A stretch of DNA of 40,683 nucleotides, from positions 1 through 40,683 of the forward strand of contig NZ_ADNY01000035.1 of NCBI RefSeq assembly GCF_000178475.1, in the 5' to 3' direction. This DNA is from Lactobacillus amylolyticus DSM 11664 (GTDB lineage: Bacteria; Bacillota; Bacilli; Lactobacillales; Lactobacillaceae). The position numbers were made by a program, and so were the translations under genes. Positions within the stretch are counted from its first letter, which is position 1; each line of letters begins with the position of its first letter. Shown here piece by piece: positions 16,482-25,006 of this stretch. The notes beneath the pieces are model-generated. The model did no database searches. It saw only the letters and a list, made by a program, of their open reading frames with translations, and was not told the origin of the DNA.

Positions 16482-18415
16482 TGAAACTTTCAAATATTAA
16501 GCGCTTTTGGATATCTTTTATTTTGGCTATTCCGATGTTGATTCAAATGGTGGCCATGCCATTTCACTGGATGATGCCAGGATATAATTGGATCGCTCTG
16601 ATCACAACGACAATCATCATGGCAATTTCAGCCGCTCCATATTGGGAAAGCGCCTGGGCAGCGTTTCAAAAGCATAACGCCAATATGAATACGCTAGTTG
16701 CTGTGAGTACATCCGTGGCCTATTTTTACAGTATTTTTGCGATGTTCACTGGTCGAGAAGTCTACTTTGAAAGTGCTGCTTTTGTAACCATTTTCGTTCT
16801 TCTGGGCGATGCAATGGAAGAAAAAATGCATGACAACGCCTCAAATGCCTTAGCAAAATTAATGAATCTACAGGCAAAGGACGCTGAAGTTTGGCGCAAC
16901 GGCGAATACATTAAAATTCCACTTGTAGAAGTAGAAGTTGGCGATTTAATTCGCGTTAAACCCGGTGAAAAAATTCCTGTTGACGGTGTTATTACCGATG
17001 GTTCATCTACGATCGATGAATCAATGGTAACAGGTGAAAGCATGCCAGTTGCTAAGAAAAAAGGCGATGCTGTCGTTGGTTCAACCATCAACAGCAATGG
17101 AACGATAATTTTCAAAGCAACTAAAGTTGGAAAAGATACCATGCTGAGTCAAATCGTAGATTTGGTCAAAAAGGCCCAGACCAGCCATGCACCAATCCAA
17201 AATATTACTGACAAAATTTCCAATATTTTCGTCCCAGCCGTTCTCATTATTGCTATTTTGACTTTTATTATTTGGTTTGCGTTTCTGGGTGCAACTGCTG
17301 TTGAAGCAATGCTGTTCGCTGTTTCTGTAATTGTTATTGCATGTCCATGTGCACTCGGACTGGCAACACCTACTGCTTTAATGGTAGGAACTGCAAGAAG
17401 TGCCAGAATGGGAGTCTTGATAAAAAATGGGGAAGTTCTAGAAGAAGCTAGCGACATTGATACTGTTGTTTTTGATAAAACTGGAACAATTACCATTGGT
17501 AAGCCAGTTGTTACCGATATTGTCGGAAAGCAAGACGAAGTGCTGACCATTGCGGCCAGCCTCGAAGAAAATTCTGAGCACCCATTGGCTGCAGCAATCG
17601 TCAATAAGGCTAAAGAAGCAAAGGTACCCCTAGAGCAAATCACTCAATTTCACGCAGTCGAGGGAAAGGGTATAAGAGCTATTTATCAAAAGCAAAATGC
17701 TTTTGTCGGCAGTGAAAAAATTTTGAAAGATGCAAAAATTTCCCAGGAAATAATTGAACAAGCTGCAAAATTGCAAAGCCAAGCAAAAACAGTGGTCTAT
17801 GTTGGCTTAGACACTACCATTATTGGCTTAATTGCAATCCAAGATACTCCTAAGCCTAGTTCCAAGGAAGCAATTGCTGAACTTAAAAAGCGTGGCTTAA
17901 AGACAATCATGCTGACAGGCGATAATGAAAAAGTAGCCGCAGCAATTGCAAACGAAGTTGGAATTGATCAAGTAATCGCTGGAATTTTGCCCACGGAAAA
18001 AGCACGTGAAATCAAACAGTTGCAGTCTGAAGGTCGTAAAGTAGCTTTTGTCGGCGACGGTATAAATGATGCACCAGCACTATCAACCGCCGATGTTGGA
18101 ATTGCTATGGGTTCTGGTACTGATATTGCCATTGATTCTGGTGGAATTGTCCTTGTCCAAAACGATCTGTGCGGTGTTGTACGGGCTCTTGATATTTCCA
18201 AGAAAACTTTCAACCGAATTAAATTAAACCTCTTCTGGGCACTCATTTACAACACGATCGGCATTCCAATTGCCGCCGGCTTATTCGTTGGATTAGGTTT
18301 GACCTTAAGTCCTGAACTTGCCGGTTTAGCAATGGCATTCTCATCCGTGTCTGTTGTCAGCAGCTCCTTGCTTTTGAATAAAGCCAAAATTGCTGGTGAT
18401 AGCAAAAAGGCGTAG
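16481..18415 (+). CDS. copA: Copper-exporting P1B-type ATPase lacking the N-terminal metal-binding domain
   Basis: A 644-residue membrane ATPase that pumps Cu(I) out of the cell. Key elements are the transport motif C288-P289-C290, phosphorylation site D332 in DKTGT, H367-P368 in SEHPLA, and GDGINDAP from 525. In the last helices, [12 protein letters not shown] and [12 protein letters not shown] carry the NY/MxxSS pattern of P1B-1 Cu(I) pumps. The usual CxxC heavy-metal domain is missing: the protein begins right at the first membrane helix. ATG 16481 overlaps the cupA stop (TAATG). With copY broken the operon may be constitutively expressed. Confidence 0.93.
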   Translation: MKLSNIKRFWISFILAIPMLIQMVAMPFHWMMPGYNWIALITTTIIMAISAAPYWESAWAAFQKHNANMNTLVAVSTSVAYFYSIFAMFTGREVYFESAAFVTIFVLLGDAMEEKMHDNASNALAKLMNLQAKDAEVWRNGEYIKIPLVEVEVGDLIRVKPGEKIPVDGVITDGSSTIDESMVTGESMPVAKKKGDAVVGSTINSNGTIIFKATKVGKDTMLSQIVDLVKKAQTSHAPIQNITDKISNIFVPAVLIIAILTFIIWFAFLGATAVEAMLFAVSVIVIACPCALGLATPTALMVGTARSARMGVLIKNGEVLEEASDIDTVVFDKTGTITIGKPVVTDIVGKQDEVLTIAASLEENSEHPLAAAIVNKAKEAKVPLEQITQFHAVEGKGIRAIYQKQNAFVGSEKILKDAKISQEIIEQAAKLQSQAKTVVYVGLDTTIIGLIAIQDTPKPSSKEAIAELKKRGLKTIMLTGDNEKVAAAIANEVGIDQVIAGILPTEKAREIKQLQSEGRKVAFVGDGINDAPALSTADVGIAMGSGTDIAIDSGGIVLVQNDLCGVVRALDISKKTFNRIKLNLFWALIYNTIGIPIAAGLFVGLGLTLSPELAGLAMAFSSVSVVSSSLLLNKAKIAGDSKKA

Positions 18416-18436
18416 CATTAAAGCTACGTCTTTTTT
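18404..18436. terminator. Terminator after copA
   Basis: Stem AAAAAGGCGTAGC with GCTACGTCTTTTTT around an ATTAAA loop. The left arm overlaps the last codons and stop of copA. It lies between converging genes and may serve both. Confidence 0.88.
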
Positions 18437-18452
18437 AATTATAATTATTGTC

Positions 18453-19898
18453 TTATTGCTTATTTTTCTTTTCCTCATGCTTACGCATCCATGGCAAGAT
18501 CAACCCTAAACCAAAGAGTACGAAAACAGTGATAAAGTTCATAATCAATTGGTGGCTAAATGCAGGTGTACCCATTTTTACATTTTGTGGAATAAATCCT
18601 AAAGTAGCACAAACGAAAGTGAAGATCAGGCACCACCAACCAACGGTTAAAGCTCCAGTTTTATTTTTGATAAAAACATAATCTGAGTGGTATCTTTCTT
18701 GGTGCATCCGCATTGCTACGAAGGCGAAGAAAACCCAGCAAGTCTTATATGGTGAAATAATTCCGTTGATGTTCAACAACCAATTATAGATGGTATTAAT
18801 ATTAGGCAAAGTTCCCGTCAGCAAAAGCAAGAACAAGCTCAAGCCAACAGTAAAAGTGTAGGAGTGGACCGGACGTCCGCTCTTATTTTTCTTTTCAGTT
18901 AACCATTTAGGCATAAATCTGTCAGCAACATCCCCAGCAAATACACGACTTGAAGCATCAAGCAATACCGCCAATTGGGCCATCATAAACAGTGCTTGAA
19001 CTACGGCAAAGATGTACATCAAAGTCTTGCCGATACCTAAACTGTTTCCTAATAATTGAAAAGCATAGTATGGACCATTCATCTTAAAGTCATGTGGAAT
19101 ATGGTGTGCATTAAAGAACATTGCCAAAGCCAAAGTCCCAAAAATTGTTAAGAATCCGGTCATAATTGCCAACATCCACATTGCCTTAGGAAAATCTCTC
19201 TTAGGATTGCGCATTTGCGATACATAAGGCGCAGCCAATTCAGCACCAGACATGGCAAAGATCAGCAATCCTGTAGTTGAGAAGTAGTTCAAACTGAATG
19301 ATGGTTTAAATGCACCCAAGTTAAATGGCTGCGTTGCAATATGGTGACCATGCATAACAGCCCAGCCTGCTAGCAAAACAAACAGCATGGACATAATAAA
19401 CATTGCGCCACCACCAATTAAAGAAAGAATTTCCAATGAATTCTTCAAACGATTTTCCAATAGAATGAAAATCAAAATGATGACAAAAGTCAGCATCCCA
19501 AACCAGAAGGTCGACATTCTTTTATCCAATGAATTGTCACCAAAAATGATCCAACTAAAAGAAACGATTATCGAGTTAGAAACATCAACGATATATGGTA
19601 CGCTCTGAACCCAATACATCCATGAAGTCCAATAGCCCAAAGTATCATTGCTGCTATGACGCACCCATGAAGCAAGGCCTCCCGCTTGATTGTCGAAGGT
19701 CAAACTCATTTGACTAGAAATCAAAGCATAGGGAATAACATAAGTAAACAGTAAGAAAATCCAGGAAATTACAACTGATAAACCTTGGTTTTGAAAAGGA
19801 TAAAAGATATTTTCAAAACTAATGATGGTTACAAAGTCAATCAATGCAATTACTGGCCAACTCATATAATGCTTTTTCGTCGGTTCCAAAGTATCCAA
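18453..19898 (-). CDS. APC-superfamily amino acid permease
   Basis: A 481-residue transporter with 12 predicted helices and APC features: GGLASWVRHSSNDTLGYWTSW in the second and third helix region, and GLLIFAMSGAELAAPYVSQM with RNPKRDFPKAMW, which matches the helix 6/loop of glutamate:GABA and related antiporters. It is divergent from an Orn/Lys/Arg-type decarboxylase, so exchange of the amino acid for the decarboxylation product is a reasonable inference, though no substrate residue proves it. The start is TTG 19898, eight bases after a perfect GGAGG (19911-19907); the first ATG lies 11 codons later with no such site. An 11-bp inverted repeat ends inside that ribosome binding site. Confidence 0.87.
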   Translation of the reverse strand: MDTLEPTKKHYMSWPVIALIDFVTIISFENIFYPFQNQGLSVVISWIFLLFTYVIPYALISSQMSLTFDNQAGGLASWVRHSSNDTLGYWTSWMYWVQSVPYIVDVSNSIIVSFSWIIFGDNSLDKRMSTFWFGMLTFVIILIFILLENRLKNSLEILSLIGGGAMFIMSMLFVLLAGWAVMHGHHIATQPFNLGAFKPSFSLNYFSTTGLLIFAMSGAELAAPYVSQMRNPKRDFPKAMWMLAIMTGFLTIFGTLALAMFFNAHHIPHDFKMNGPYYAFQLLGNSLGIGKTLMYIFAVVQALFMMAQLAVLLDASSRVFAGDVADRFMPKWLTEKKNKSGRPVHSYTFTVGLSLFLLLLTGTLPNINTIYNWLLNINGIISPYKTCWVFFAFVAMRMHQERYHSDYVFIKNKTGALTVGWWCLIFTFVCATLGFIPQNVKMGTPAFSHQLIMNFITVFVLFGLGLILPWMRKHEEKKNKQ

Positions 19899-19909
19899 CT
19901 TTTAATCCT

Positions 19910-19953
19910 CCAAATATTAAATTATATTGCTAATTCCCGCGATTAATATTTGG
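19910..19953. repeat. 11-bp inverted repeat touching the permease ribosome binding site
   Basis: CCAAATATTAA (19910-19920) and TTAATATTTGG (19943-19953) are perfect inverted copies 22 bp apart. In permease mRNA the second arm includes two bases of GGAGG. It could be an operator for the divergent genes or a weak leader hairpin. Confidence 0.75.
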
Positions 19954-19995
19954 TGGCTTCAATTGTATGCAAGTACATAGATTCCGCAAATTCAC

Positions 19996-20023
19996 TTGTA
20001 TATAGCCTCAATGTAGATATAAT
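19996..20023 (+). promoter_or_regulatory. Possible decarboxylase promoter
   Basis: TTGTAT (19996-20001), 16-nt spacer, TATAAT (20018-20023), about 120 bp before the decarboxylase. AGTACAT occurs on both sides (19972 and 20032). The remainder of the 242-bp divergent gap is AT-rich with no other clear element. Confidence 0.45.
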
Positions 20024-20140
20024 CTAATCTTAGTACATTATTCTCAATTCAATATTAATTTTAATCATAAAGTGTAAAAATGTACGTCAAAGATTATAAA
20101 GATTTATTCTTTATTTGCAATAGTTTTTGGAGAATAATTT

Positions 20141-22240
20141 ATGAATTTTCTAAAAATCGCCTATGGCAAGAATGTGAAGTTCAAGCAATTAGAAAATTGG
20201 CACACCATTTCTCTAACTGAAAACACTGACCCTGCATCTCTTGCCGCAATCGTTGTTAACGCCAGTGATCAAGCATCATTAAGATTGGCACATGATTTGC
20301 AAAAAGCATCCGGTTTAGGAATCCCAATTATCGAAATTGCAGATGCAACGCTAAATAAAAATGAGCTCGCCCAAACAGAAAAGGCTGCACAGAAATACAC
20401 GCAAGAAATGGTTCCTGGCTTCTTATCCGATTTAATTCATTTTGCCCAAGATAAGCCTATCAGCTTCACCACGCCAGGCCACCACAATGGGCAATATTAT
20501 GCTAAACACCCAGCTGGTGCTATTTTCAATCACTTTTTCGGTAAAAATTTAATGTTCGCCGATACCAGCGATACCGTCGCTGAATTAGGCGACACAATGA
20601 TGCATGCTGGAACGCCTTTAACGGCCGAACAAAAGGCTGCACAAACCTACAATGCTGACAAAGTTTACTTTTGTACAAATGGTACAACTAGTGCCAATTC
20701 GATTTGTGCGAAGGCTATTCTGCGTGAAGGAGACTTAGTCTTATTTGACCGCAACAACCATAAATCGCTCTATAACAGTGCTCTAGTCATGACGGGAGCC
20801 AAACCCGTTTACATTCCTACGGACCGTAATCCATTAGGCTTAATCGGTGAAATGAATCCACGTGCATTAGATGAAAAATACTTACGACAAGAAATTGCCA
20901 AGGTCGAACCCGAAAAAGCCAAGGCCAAGCGTCCATTTAGATTAGCGATTATTCAATCTGAAACCTATGACGGTCTCTTTTACAATGCCAAATGGCTGAT
21001 CGACAAAATTGGTTCGCTATGTGACTACATCTTATTCGACTGTGCTTGGGGCGGATTTGAGCAATTCGTACCAATCATGAAGCACTTATCGCCATTGGCT
21101 TACAATTATGGCCCTGATGACCCCGGCATTCTGGTTACTCAGTCTTTGCACAAGCAACAAGCCGGTATGGCTCAAGCTTCACAGATTTTGAAAAAAGACT
21201 CGCACATCAAAGGGCAGGCACGCTATGTTGACCACAAGCATTTCAACAATGCATACCTAAAATTTGTCACTTCCAGCTACTCTTATCCGCTCTATGCTTC
21301 GCTAACCGTTAATTCTTATTTGACGGCTGGAACTGGCAACAAGAAATGGTGGGACCAAACTTTAAGATTAGGAATTGAATTCAGAAAAAAGCTGCTGAAA
21401 AAATCTAAATTATTCCGGCCGTTTGTCCCTGACAATTTTGCTAAAATCCCAACTGAAGAACTAATGACCCACAGCGAATACTGGAATTTCAAGCATGAAG
21501 ACTCTTGGCATGGTTTCAATCAAATTGCAAACGGTGAGGCAATGCTTGATCCGCTTAAGATCACCGTTGTCACTCCAGGAATTGATATTAAACATGACCG
21601 GTATGAGGAAAATGGCATTCCGGGAGCAGTCGTTTCTGAATTTTTAATGGAAAAAAGAATCATTCGGGCCAAGGCAGACTTGAACTCTCTGCTGTTTTTA
21701 CTGACACCAGGAGATACTGAAGAAGAGCTCAACACGCTACTGGATGCATTTTTGAAATTCGAAGAATTCTACAATGAAGATGCTCCATTAGCTGAAGCCT
21801 TGCCTAAACTGGCCAAACGCTATCCTAAACGTTATGCTGGCTATACATTAAAGCGTTTATGCCAAGAAATGCATGAGTATTACAAACAAAATCAAACTTT
21901 TACTTTGCAAAAGGAGCTTTTTGCTAAAAAAGATATGCAAAACTATGTAATGATCCCAGCTAGGGCCGACGACTTGTTTATGCGCAACCAAAGCGAACTG
22001 GTCGATCTGCAGAACGTAGAAGGACGCATCGCAGCCGAAGGAGCTTTGCCTTATCCACCAGGCGTCTTCATCGTAGCTCCAGGAGAAAGATGGTCGGCTA
22101 TTGACCAAAAGTATTTCGAAGTTCTGGCAGGCGCAATTGAAAAGTTCCCTGGCTTTGTACCAGAAATTCAAGGAGTCTATGTTTCTGAGCAAAAAGATGG
22201 CAAGATTTTAGTACAAGCAGAAGTATTGAAGGAAAAATAA
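20141..22240 (+). CDS. Orn/Lys/Arg decarboxylase (probable inducible ornithine decarboxylase)
   Basis: A 699-residue PLP-dependent group III decarboxylase that removes CO2 from a basic amino acid, consuming a proton; the family serves acid resistance and polyamine formation. The order is an N-terminal wing domain (about 1-105), PLP domain opening with FTTPGHHNGQYY (109-120), CTNGTTSANS (178-187), DRNNHKS (203-209), and the PLP lysine K338 in QSLHKQQAGMAQAS, followed by the C-terminal domain. It is close in layout to the ornithine decarboxylase of Lactobacillus 30a (about 730 residues, PLP Lys 355) but shorter at the N-terminus. ATG 20141 follows TTGGAGA. Specificity for ornithine over lysine is inferred. 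The next gene starts 16 bp later. Confidence 0.85.
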   Translation: MNFLKIAYGKNVKFKQLENWHTISLTENTDPASLAAIVVNASDQASLRLAHDLQKASGLGIPIIEIADATLNKNELAQTEKAAQKYTQEMVPGFLSDLIHFAQDKPISFTTPGHHNGQYYAKHPAGAIFNHFFGKNLMFADTSDTVAELGDTMMHAGTPLTAEQKAAQTYNADKVYFCTNGTTSANSICAKAILREGDLVLFDRNNHKSLYNSALVMTGAKPVYIPTDRNPLGLIGEMNPRALDEKYLRQEIAKVEPEKAKAKRPFRLAIIQSETYDGLFYNAKWLIDKIGSLCDYILFDCAWGGFEQFVPIMKHLSPLAYNYGPDDPGILVTQSLHKQQAGMAQASQILKKDSHIKGQARYVDHKHFNNAYLKFVTSSYSYPLYASLTVNSYLTAGTGNKKWWDQTLRLGIEFRKKLLKKSKLFRPFVPDNFAKIPTEELMTHSEYWNFKHEDSWHGFNQIANGEAMLDPLKITVVTPGIDIKHDRYEENGIPGAVVSEFLMEKRIIRAKADLNSLLFLLTPGDTEEELNTLLDAFLKFEEFYNEDAPLAEALPKLAKRYPKRYAGYTLKRLCQEMHEYYKQNQTFTLQKELFAKKDMQNYVMIPARADDLFMRNQSELVDLQNVEGRIAAEGALPYPPGVFIVAPGERWSAIDQKYFEVLAGAIEKFPGFVPEIQGVYVSEQKDGKILVQAEVLKEK

Positions 22241-22255
22241 ATAAAGGAGAAAATT

Positions 22256-23521
22256 ATGGTTTTATCATGGAAAGAAAATTTGCCTAAAGAATTAAGCGCA
22301 AAAGTCGACAAAGTTGATCAATTAATTGCATCTCGATTAAAAGAAATTGATGAGCAGGTTCTTTATAACCAGCAACGTGTTTTGGACTTATTTAGAAAGC
22401 ATAATGTCGGTGAAGAAGATTTGGTTCCTTCTACTGGTTACGGCTACGATGATATCGGTCGTGACAAGATTGAACAAATTTATGCAGATTACTTCAAGAC
22501 TGACGACGCTTTAGTAAGAAATCAGTTTTCATCTGGAACGCACGCCATTGCCACCGCTTTATTTAGCATGCTTCGGCCTGGTGATACGCTCTATTACTTA
22601 ACAGGAACTCCTTACGACACCATTCAAGAAGTAATCGGTTTGGCCGGGAACAAGCCGGGAAACATGAAGGAATGGGGCATTAACTTCAAAACTACTGAAT
22701 TGCTCCCAAACAATGAGGTCGATTATGAAAAAGCGCGCAAAGACTTGCAGGACAAGTCCATCAGGGTAGTTGCCATTCAACGTTCACTTGGTTATGCTGT
22801 TCGCCCAAGCTTTACGATGGCAAAGATCAAGAAGATGCTTAAATTTATCAAAGAAGTGCGTCCTGATGTTAATATCTTTATCGATAATTGCTACGGTGAA
22901 TTTTCCGAATGCGAAGAGCCAACATTTTACGGTGCTGACATGATGGCTGGATCTTTATTCAAAAATGCAGGTGCTGGTATTGTCAAAGGTGGTGCCTTCT
23001 TAGTCGGGCGCAAAGATTTGATCGAACAAGCTGGTTCCAGACTAAATGTTCCTGGTGCCGGTAAGGGTGAAGGCCCAACCTGGGGCTTCTTACGCGACAT
23101 TTACCAAGGCTTCTTTATGGCTCCTCACACAACAGGTGAGGCTCTCAAAGGCATGGTTTATACCGCTGCTTTACTTGAAGAAATGGGTATGAAAGTCATG
23201 CCAAAATGGAATGATCCAAGAACTGATATTGTCCAAACCGTAACTTTCGGTGATCCAGATCCAATGGTTAAATTCTGTGCTGCAATTCAACACTATTCTC
23301 CAATGAACTCCTTCGTTGATCCAATTCCTTACCACCAAGATGGTTATGAAGATCAAGTCGTTATGGCCTCTGGGAGTTTTGTAGAAGGCTCAACTATTGA
23401 ATTGTCATCTGATGGTCCAATTCGTCCACCATACCGCCTTTACATCCAAGGTGGGTTATCTTATGCGCATGATAAAATTGCGATCACCAGAGCCGTAGAA
23501 GATACCTTTTACAAGAAATAA
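22256..23521 (+). CDS. PLP-dependent methionine gamma-lyase-family protein ('aluminium resistance' family)
   Basis: A 421-residue fold-type I PLP protein of the Met_gamma_lyase family (PF06838, YnbB-like). Visible are FSSGTHAIATALF (91-103), the cofactor Asp in IFIDNCYGEF (D210), and the probable PLP lysine K236 in MAGSLFKNAGAGI. Members are annotated as C-S lyases or aluminium-resistance proteins, but the true reaction is poorly known. ATG 22256 follows AAGGAGA, 16 bp after the decarboxylase stop, with one terminator after it, so both genes form an operon. The pairing of a decarboxylase with this lyase-like protein has no obvious pathway explanation. Confidence 0.85.
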   Translation: MVLSWKENLPKELSAKVDKVDQLIASRLKEIDEQVLYNQQRVLDLFRKHNVGEEDLVPSTGYGYDDIGRDKIEQIYADYFKTDDALVRNQFSSGTHAIATALFSMLRPGDTLYYLTGTPYDTIQEVIGLAGNKPGNMKEWGINFKTTELLPNNEVDYEKARKDLQDKSIRVVAIQRSLGYAVRPSFTMAKIKKMLKFIKEVRPDVNIFIDNCYGEFSECEEPTFYGADMMAGSLFKNAGAGIVKGGAFLVGRKDLIEQAGSRLNVPGAGKGEGPTWGFLRDIYQGFFMAPHTTGEALKGMVYTAALLEEMGMKVMPKWNDPRTDIVQTVTFGDPDPMVKFCAAIQHYSPMNSFVDPIPYHQDGYEDQVVMASGSFVEGSTIELSSDGPIRPPYRLYIQGGLSYAHDKIAITRAVEDTFYKK

Positions 23522-23539
23522 AAAAGAAAAATAGACAGC

Positions 23540-23580
23540 AAAAATCCCTTCAAGCTATTAGTTTAAAGGGATTTTTATTT
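23540..23580 (+). terminator. Terminator of the decarboxylase operon
   Basis: Stem AAAAATCCCTT/AAGGGATTTTT with a loop of about 15 bases, followed by ATTTTT. Confidence 0.87.
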
Positions 23581-23641
23581 TTGAAAAATTAATATTTAGG
23601 AGTCCACTTCATTTTTTCAGTTGCTCAAAAAAGCTTTTAAT

Positions 23642-23656
23642 TGAAAAATTATTTCA
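23642..23656. promoter_or_regulatory. Putative MurR operator upstream of its own gene
   Basis: TGAAAAATTATTTCA, a 15-bp near-palindrome (one mismatched pair) of the same form as two sites before the PTS genes. It lies 53 bp before the regulator start, suggesting autoregulation. Confidence 0.6.
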
Positions 23657-23709
23657 TTATAGCTAATATTTGAAATGAAAAGGAGTTCTTAGAATAGCGA
23701 GGCATCAAA

Positions 23710-24558
23710 ATGAAAATAAAAGACAAAGTTCTGCACGATTACCCAAAATTATCAAAAACCTCTAGGCAGATTGCTGATTATTTGTTGGAAAATCCTGCTG
23801 CCTTCTTAACCAACAATGCGCAAGAATTGGGAAAAATCACTAAAACTAGTGCAGCTTCGGTTGTACGCTTTTGTCAGCAATTGGAGTTCAAAGGATTAAA
23901 AGATTTTCAATTGCAGCTTGCACAAGATGCGCCGCAAAAAGAGAACGATGATTTCGATACCATTGTTGCAAACGGTGATACATCGACAACAGTCTTATTA
24001 AAATTGGAAAAATCGTTGCAGCAAAATCTAACAGAATTCGTTAAATTAAATAATACAAAAGAAATAGGAATCGCCGCTTCCTTACTGCAACAAGCAGATA
24101 GCATCTATTTAGAAGGGGTGGCAGCATCAGGACTTCCAGCTAAGGACTTATACTACAAACTAATTAGAATTGGACGAAAAGCTTTTTATGATGATGACGT
24201 TCATATTGCTTTAGAGCAGTCATATTTCACTACACCCAAAGATGTAATGATTATTTTTTCATACAGCGGACAAACCGAGGAGATCTTGCTGGCTGCTCGA
24301 CAAGCTCATCATAATCAAACACCGATAATCGCCATCACCCGCGACTCAAATTCTGCACTTTCTCAATTGGCTAGCATCATTTTGCCCCTCCCAAGTAATG
24401 AACAGTTGCTGCGAGTAGGAGCAATTAACTCTTTATTCAGTGAAATGACAATGTCATGTTTGCTCTATTTATGTTTAATTGCAAAAGACGTGCCCAAATT
24501 AGAAAATAGGATGAAAGCAACCTCCAGGATTACCAATCATCTGAAGGAGAAAAACTAA
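23710..24558 (+). CDS. murR: RpiR/MurR-family regulator with SIS domain
   Basis: A 282-residue transcription factor: an N-terminal HTH_6 domain (about 1-75, with SKTSRQIADYLLENP and KTSAASVVRFCQQLEFKGLKDFQ) and a C-terminal sugar-phosphate-binding SIS domain (about 105-245, with YLEGVAASGLPAKD and IIFSYSGQTEE). Such proteins sense a phosphosugar; next to murQ the likely effector is MurNAc-6-phosphate. The start ATG 23710 is seven bases from GAGG. A terminator follows at once, so it is a separate transcript from the PTS genes. Palindromic TGAAA...TTTCA sites occur before both units. Confidence 0.87.
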   Translation: MKIKDKVLHDYPKLSKTSRQIADYLLENPAAFLTNNAQELGKITKTSAASVVRFCQQLEFKGLKDFQLQLAQDAPQKENDDFDTIVANGDTSTTVLLKLEKSLQQNLTEFVKLNNTKEIGIAASLLQQADSIYLEGVAASGLPAKDLYYKLIRIGRKAFYDDDVHIALEQSYFTTPKDVMIIFSYSGQTEEILLAARQAHHNQTPIIAITRDSNSALSQLASIILPLPSNEQLLRVGAINSLFSEMTMSCLLYLCLIAKDVPKLENRMKATSRITNHLKEKN

Positions 24559-24563
24559 TCTAT

Positions 24564-24588
24564 CACCCCAATTTGGGGCTTTTTTTAT
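24564..24588 (+). terminator. Terminator of the murR-like gene
   Basis: Short strong hairpin CCCCAA/TTGGGG followed by a run of T residues. Confidence 0.88.
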
Positions 24589-24597
24589 TCTAAATAT

Positions 24598-24741
24598 TGA
24601 AATATTATTTCAAAAAATTCACATTCTAATAATTAAATTATATTGTAAATATTTATTGACACCCGCTAATATTGGCATTAATCTTAATTTTAGAAAGCAC
24701 TTTCAGTTAAGAATCTGCTTTTCGGCTGAAATAAAATTTCA
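24598..24741 (+). promoter_or_regulatory. PTS/murQ control region: promoter, two MurR-type palindromes and a cre site
   Basis: Site A, TGAAATATTATTTCA (24598-24612), is a perfect odd palindrome. Site B, TGAAATAAAATTTCA (24727-24741), is nearly so. Both are followed by AAAAATTCA, so the repeat extends beyond the palindrome. Between them lies TTGACA (24656-24661), a 17-nt spacer, and TAATCT (24679-24684). At the expected start point a cre-like site (minus strand TGAAAGTGCTTTCT, 24705-24692) differs at two positions from TGAAARCGYTTTCA. This predicts repression by the RpiR protein and catabolite control by CcpA. Confidence 0.75.
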
Positions 24742-24772
24742 AAAAATTCAACTCTAAGGGAGGAGAAGAACA

Positions 24773-25006
24773 ATGTCGGAAAACAAATATAAAGTTCTCG
24801 GCGACCAGATTTATGAAAAAATCGGTGGTCCACAGAACGTCACTAAATTAATTCACTGTATGACACGTTTAAGAATCACTATCAAAGACATGTCTAAGGT
24901 CGACGTTGACGGATTAAAGGCTATCAATGACGTAATTGGCGTAGTTGAAGCTGAGACTCTCGAAATAGTATTAGGCCCTGGTATCAACACTAAAGTGGCC
25001 GCATAG
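24773..25006 (+). CDS. murP (5' part): PTS EIIB domain, separated from EIIC by an in-frame TAG
   Basis: 77 residues forming a complete glucose-family EIIB domain. The phosphorylated cysteine is C29 in KLIHCMTRLRI, and it ends at GPGINTKVAA followed by TAG (25004-25006). The next codon is ATG and the same frame continues for 414 residues as EIIC, so this was one EIIBC gene with a single nonsense codon at the end of EIIB, where relatives continue. ATG 24773 follows GGGAGGAGAAG. The domain could still work as a free EIIB. A EIIA partner is not encoded here; MurNAc systems use the glucose EIIA. Confidence 0.85.
   Translation: MSENKYKVLGDQIYEKIGGPQNVTKLIHCMTRLRITIKDMSKVDVDGLKAINDVIGVVEAETLEIVLGPGINTKVAA

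Noticed and set aside
17149..17643. 164-codon minus-strand ORF inside copA
   Set aside because: The plus strand encodes the CPC and DKTGT motifs of the ATPase; the antisense frame has no recognisable domain or ribosome site.
25004..25006. TAG in the PTS gene as pyrrolysine or programmed readthrough
   Set aside because: Lactobacilli lack the pyrrolysine system and no readthrough signal is evident. Splitting or mutation explains it.
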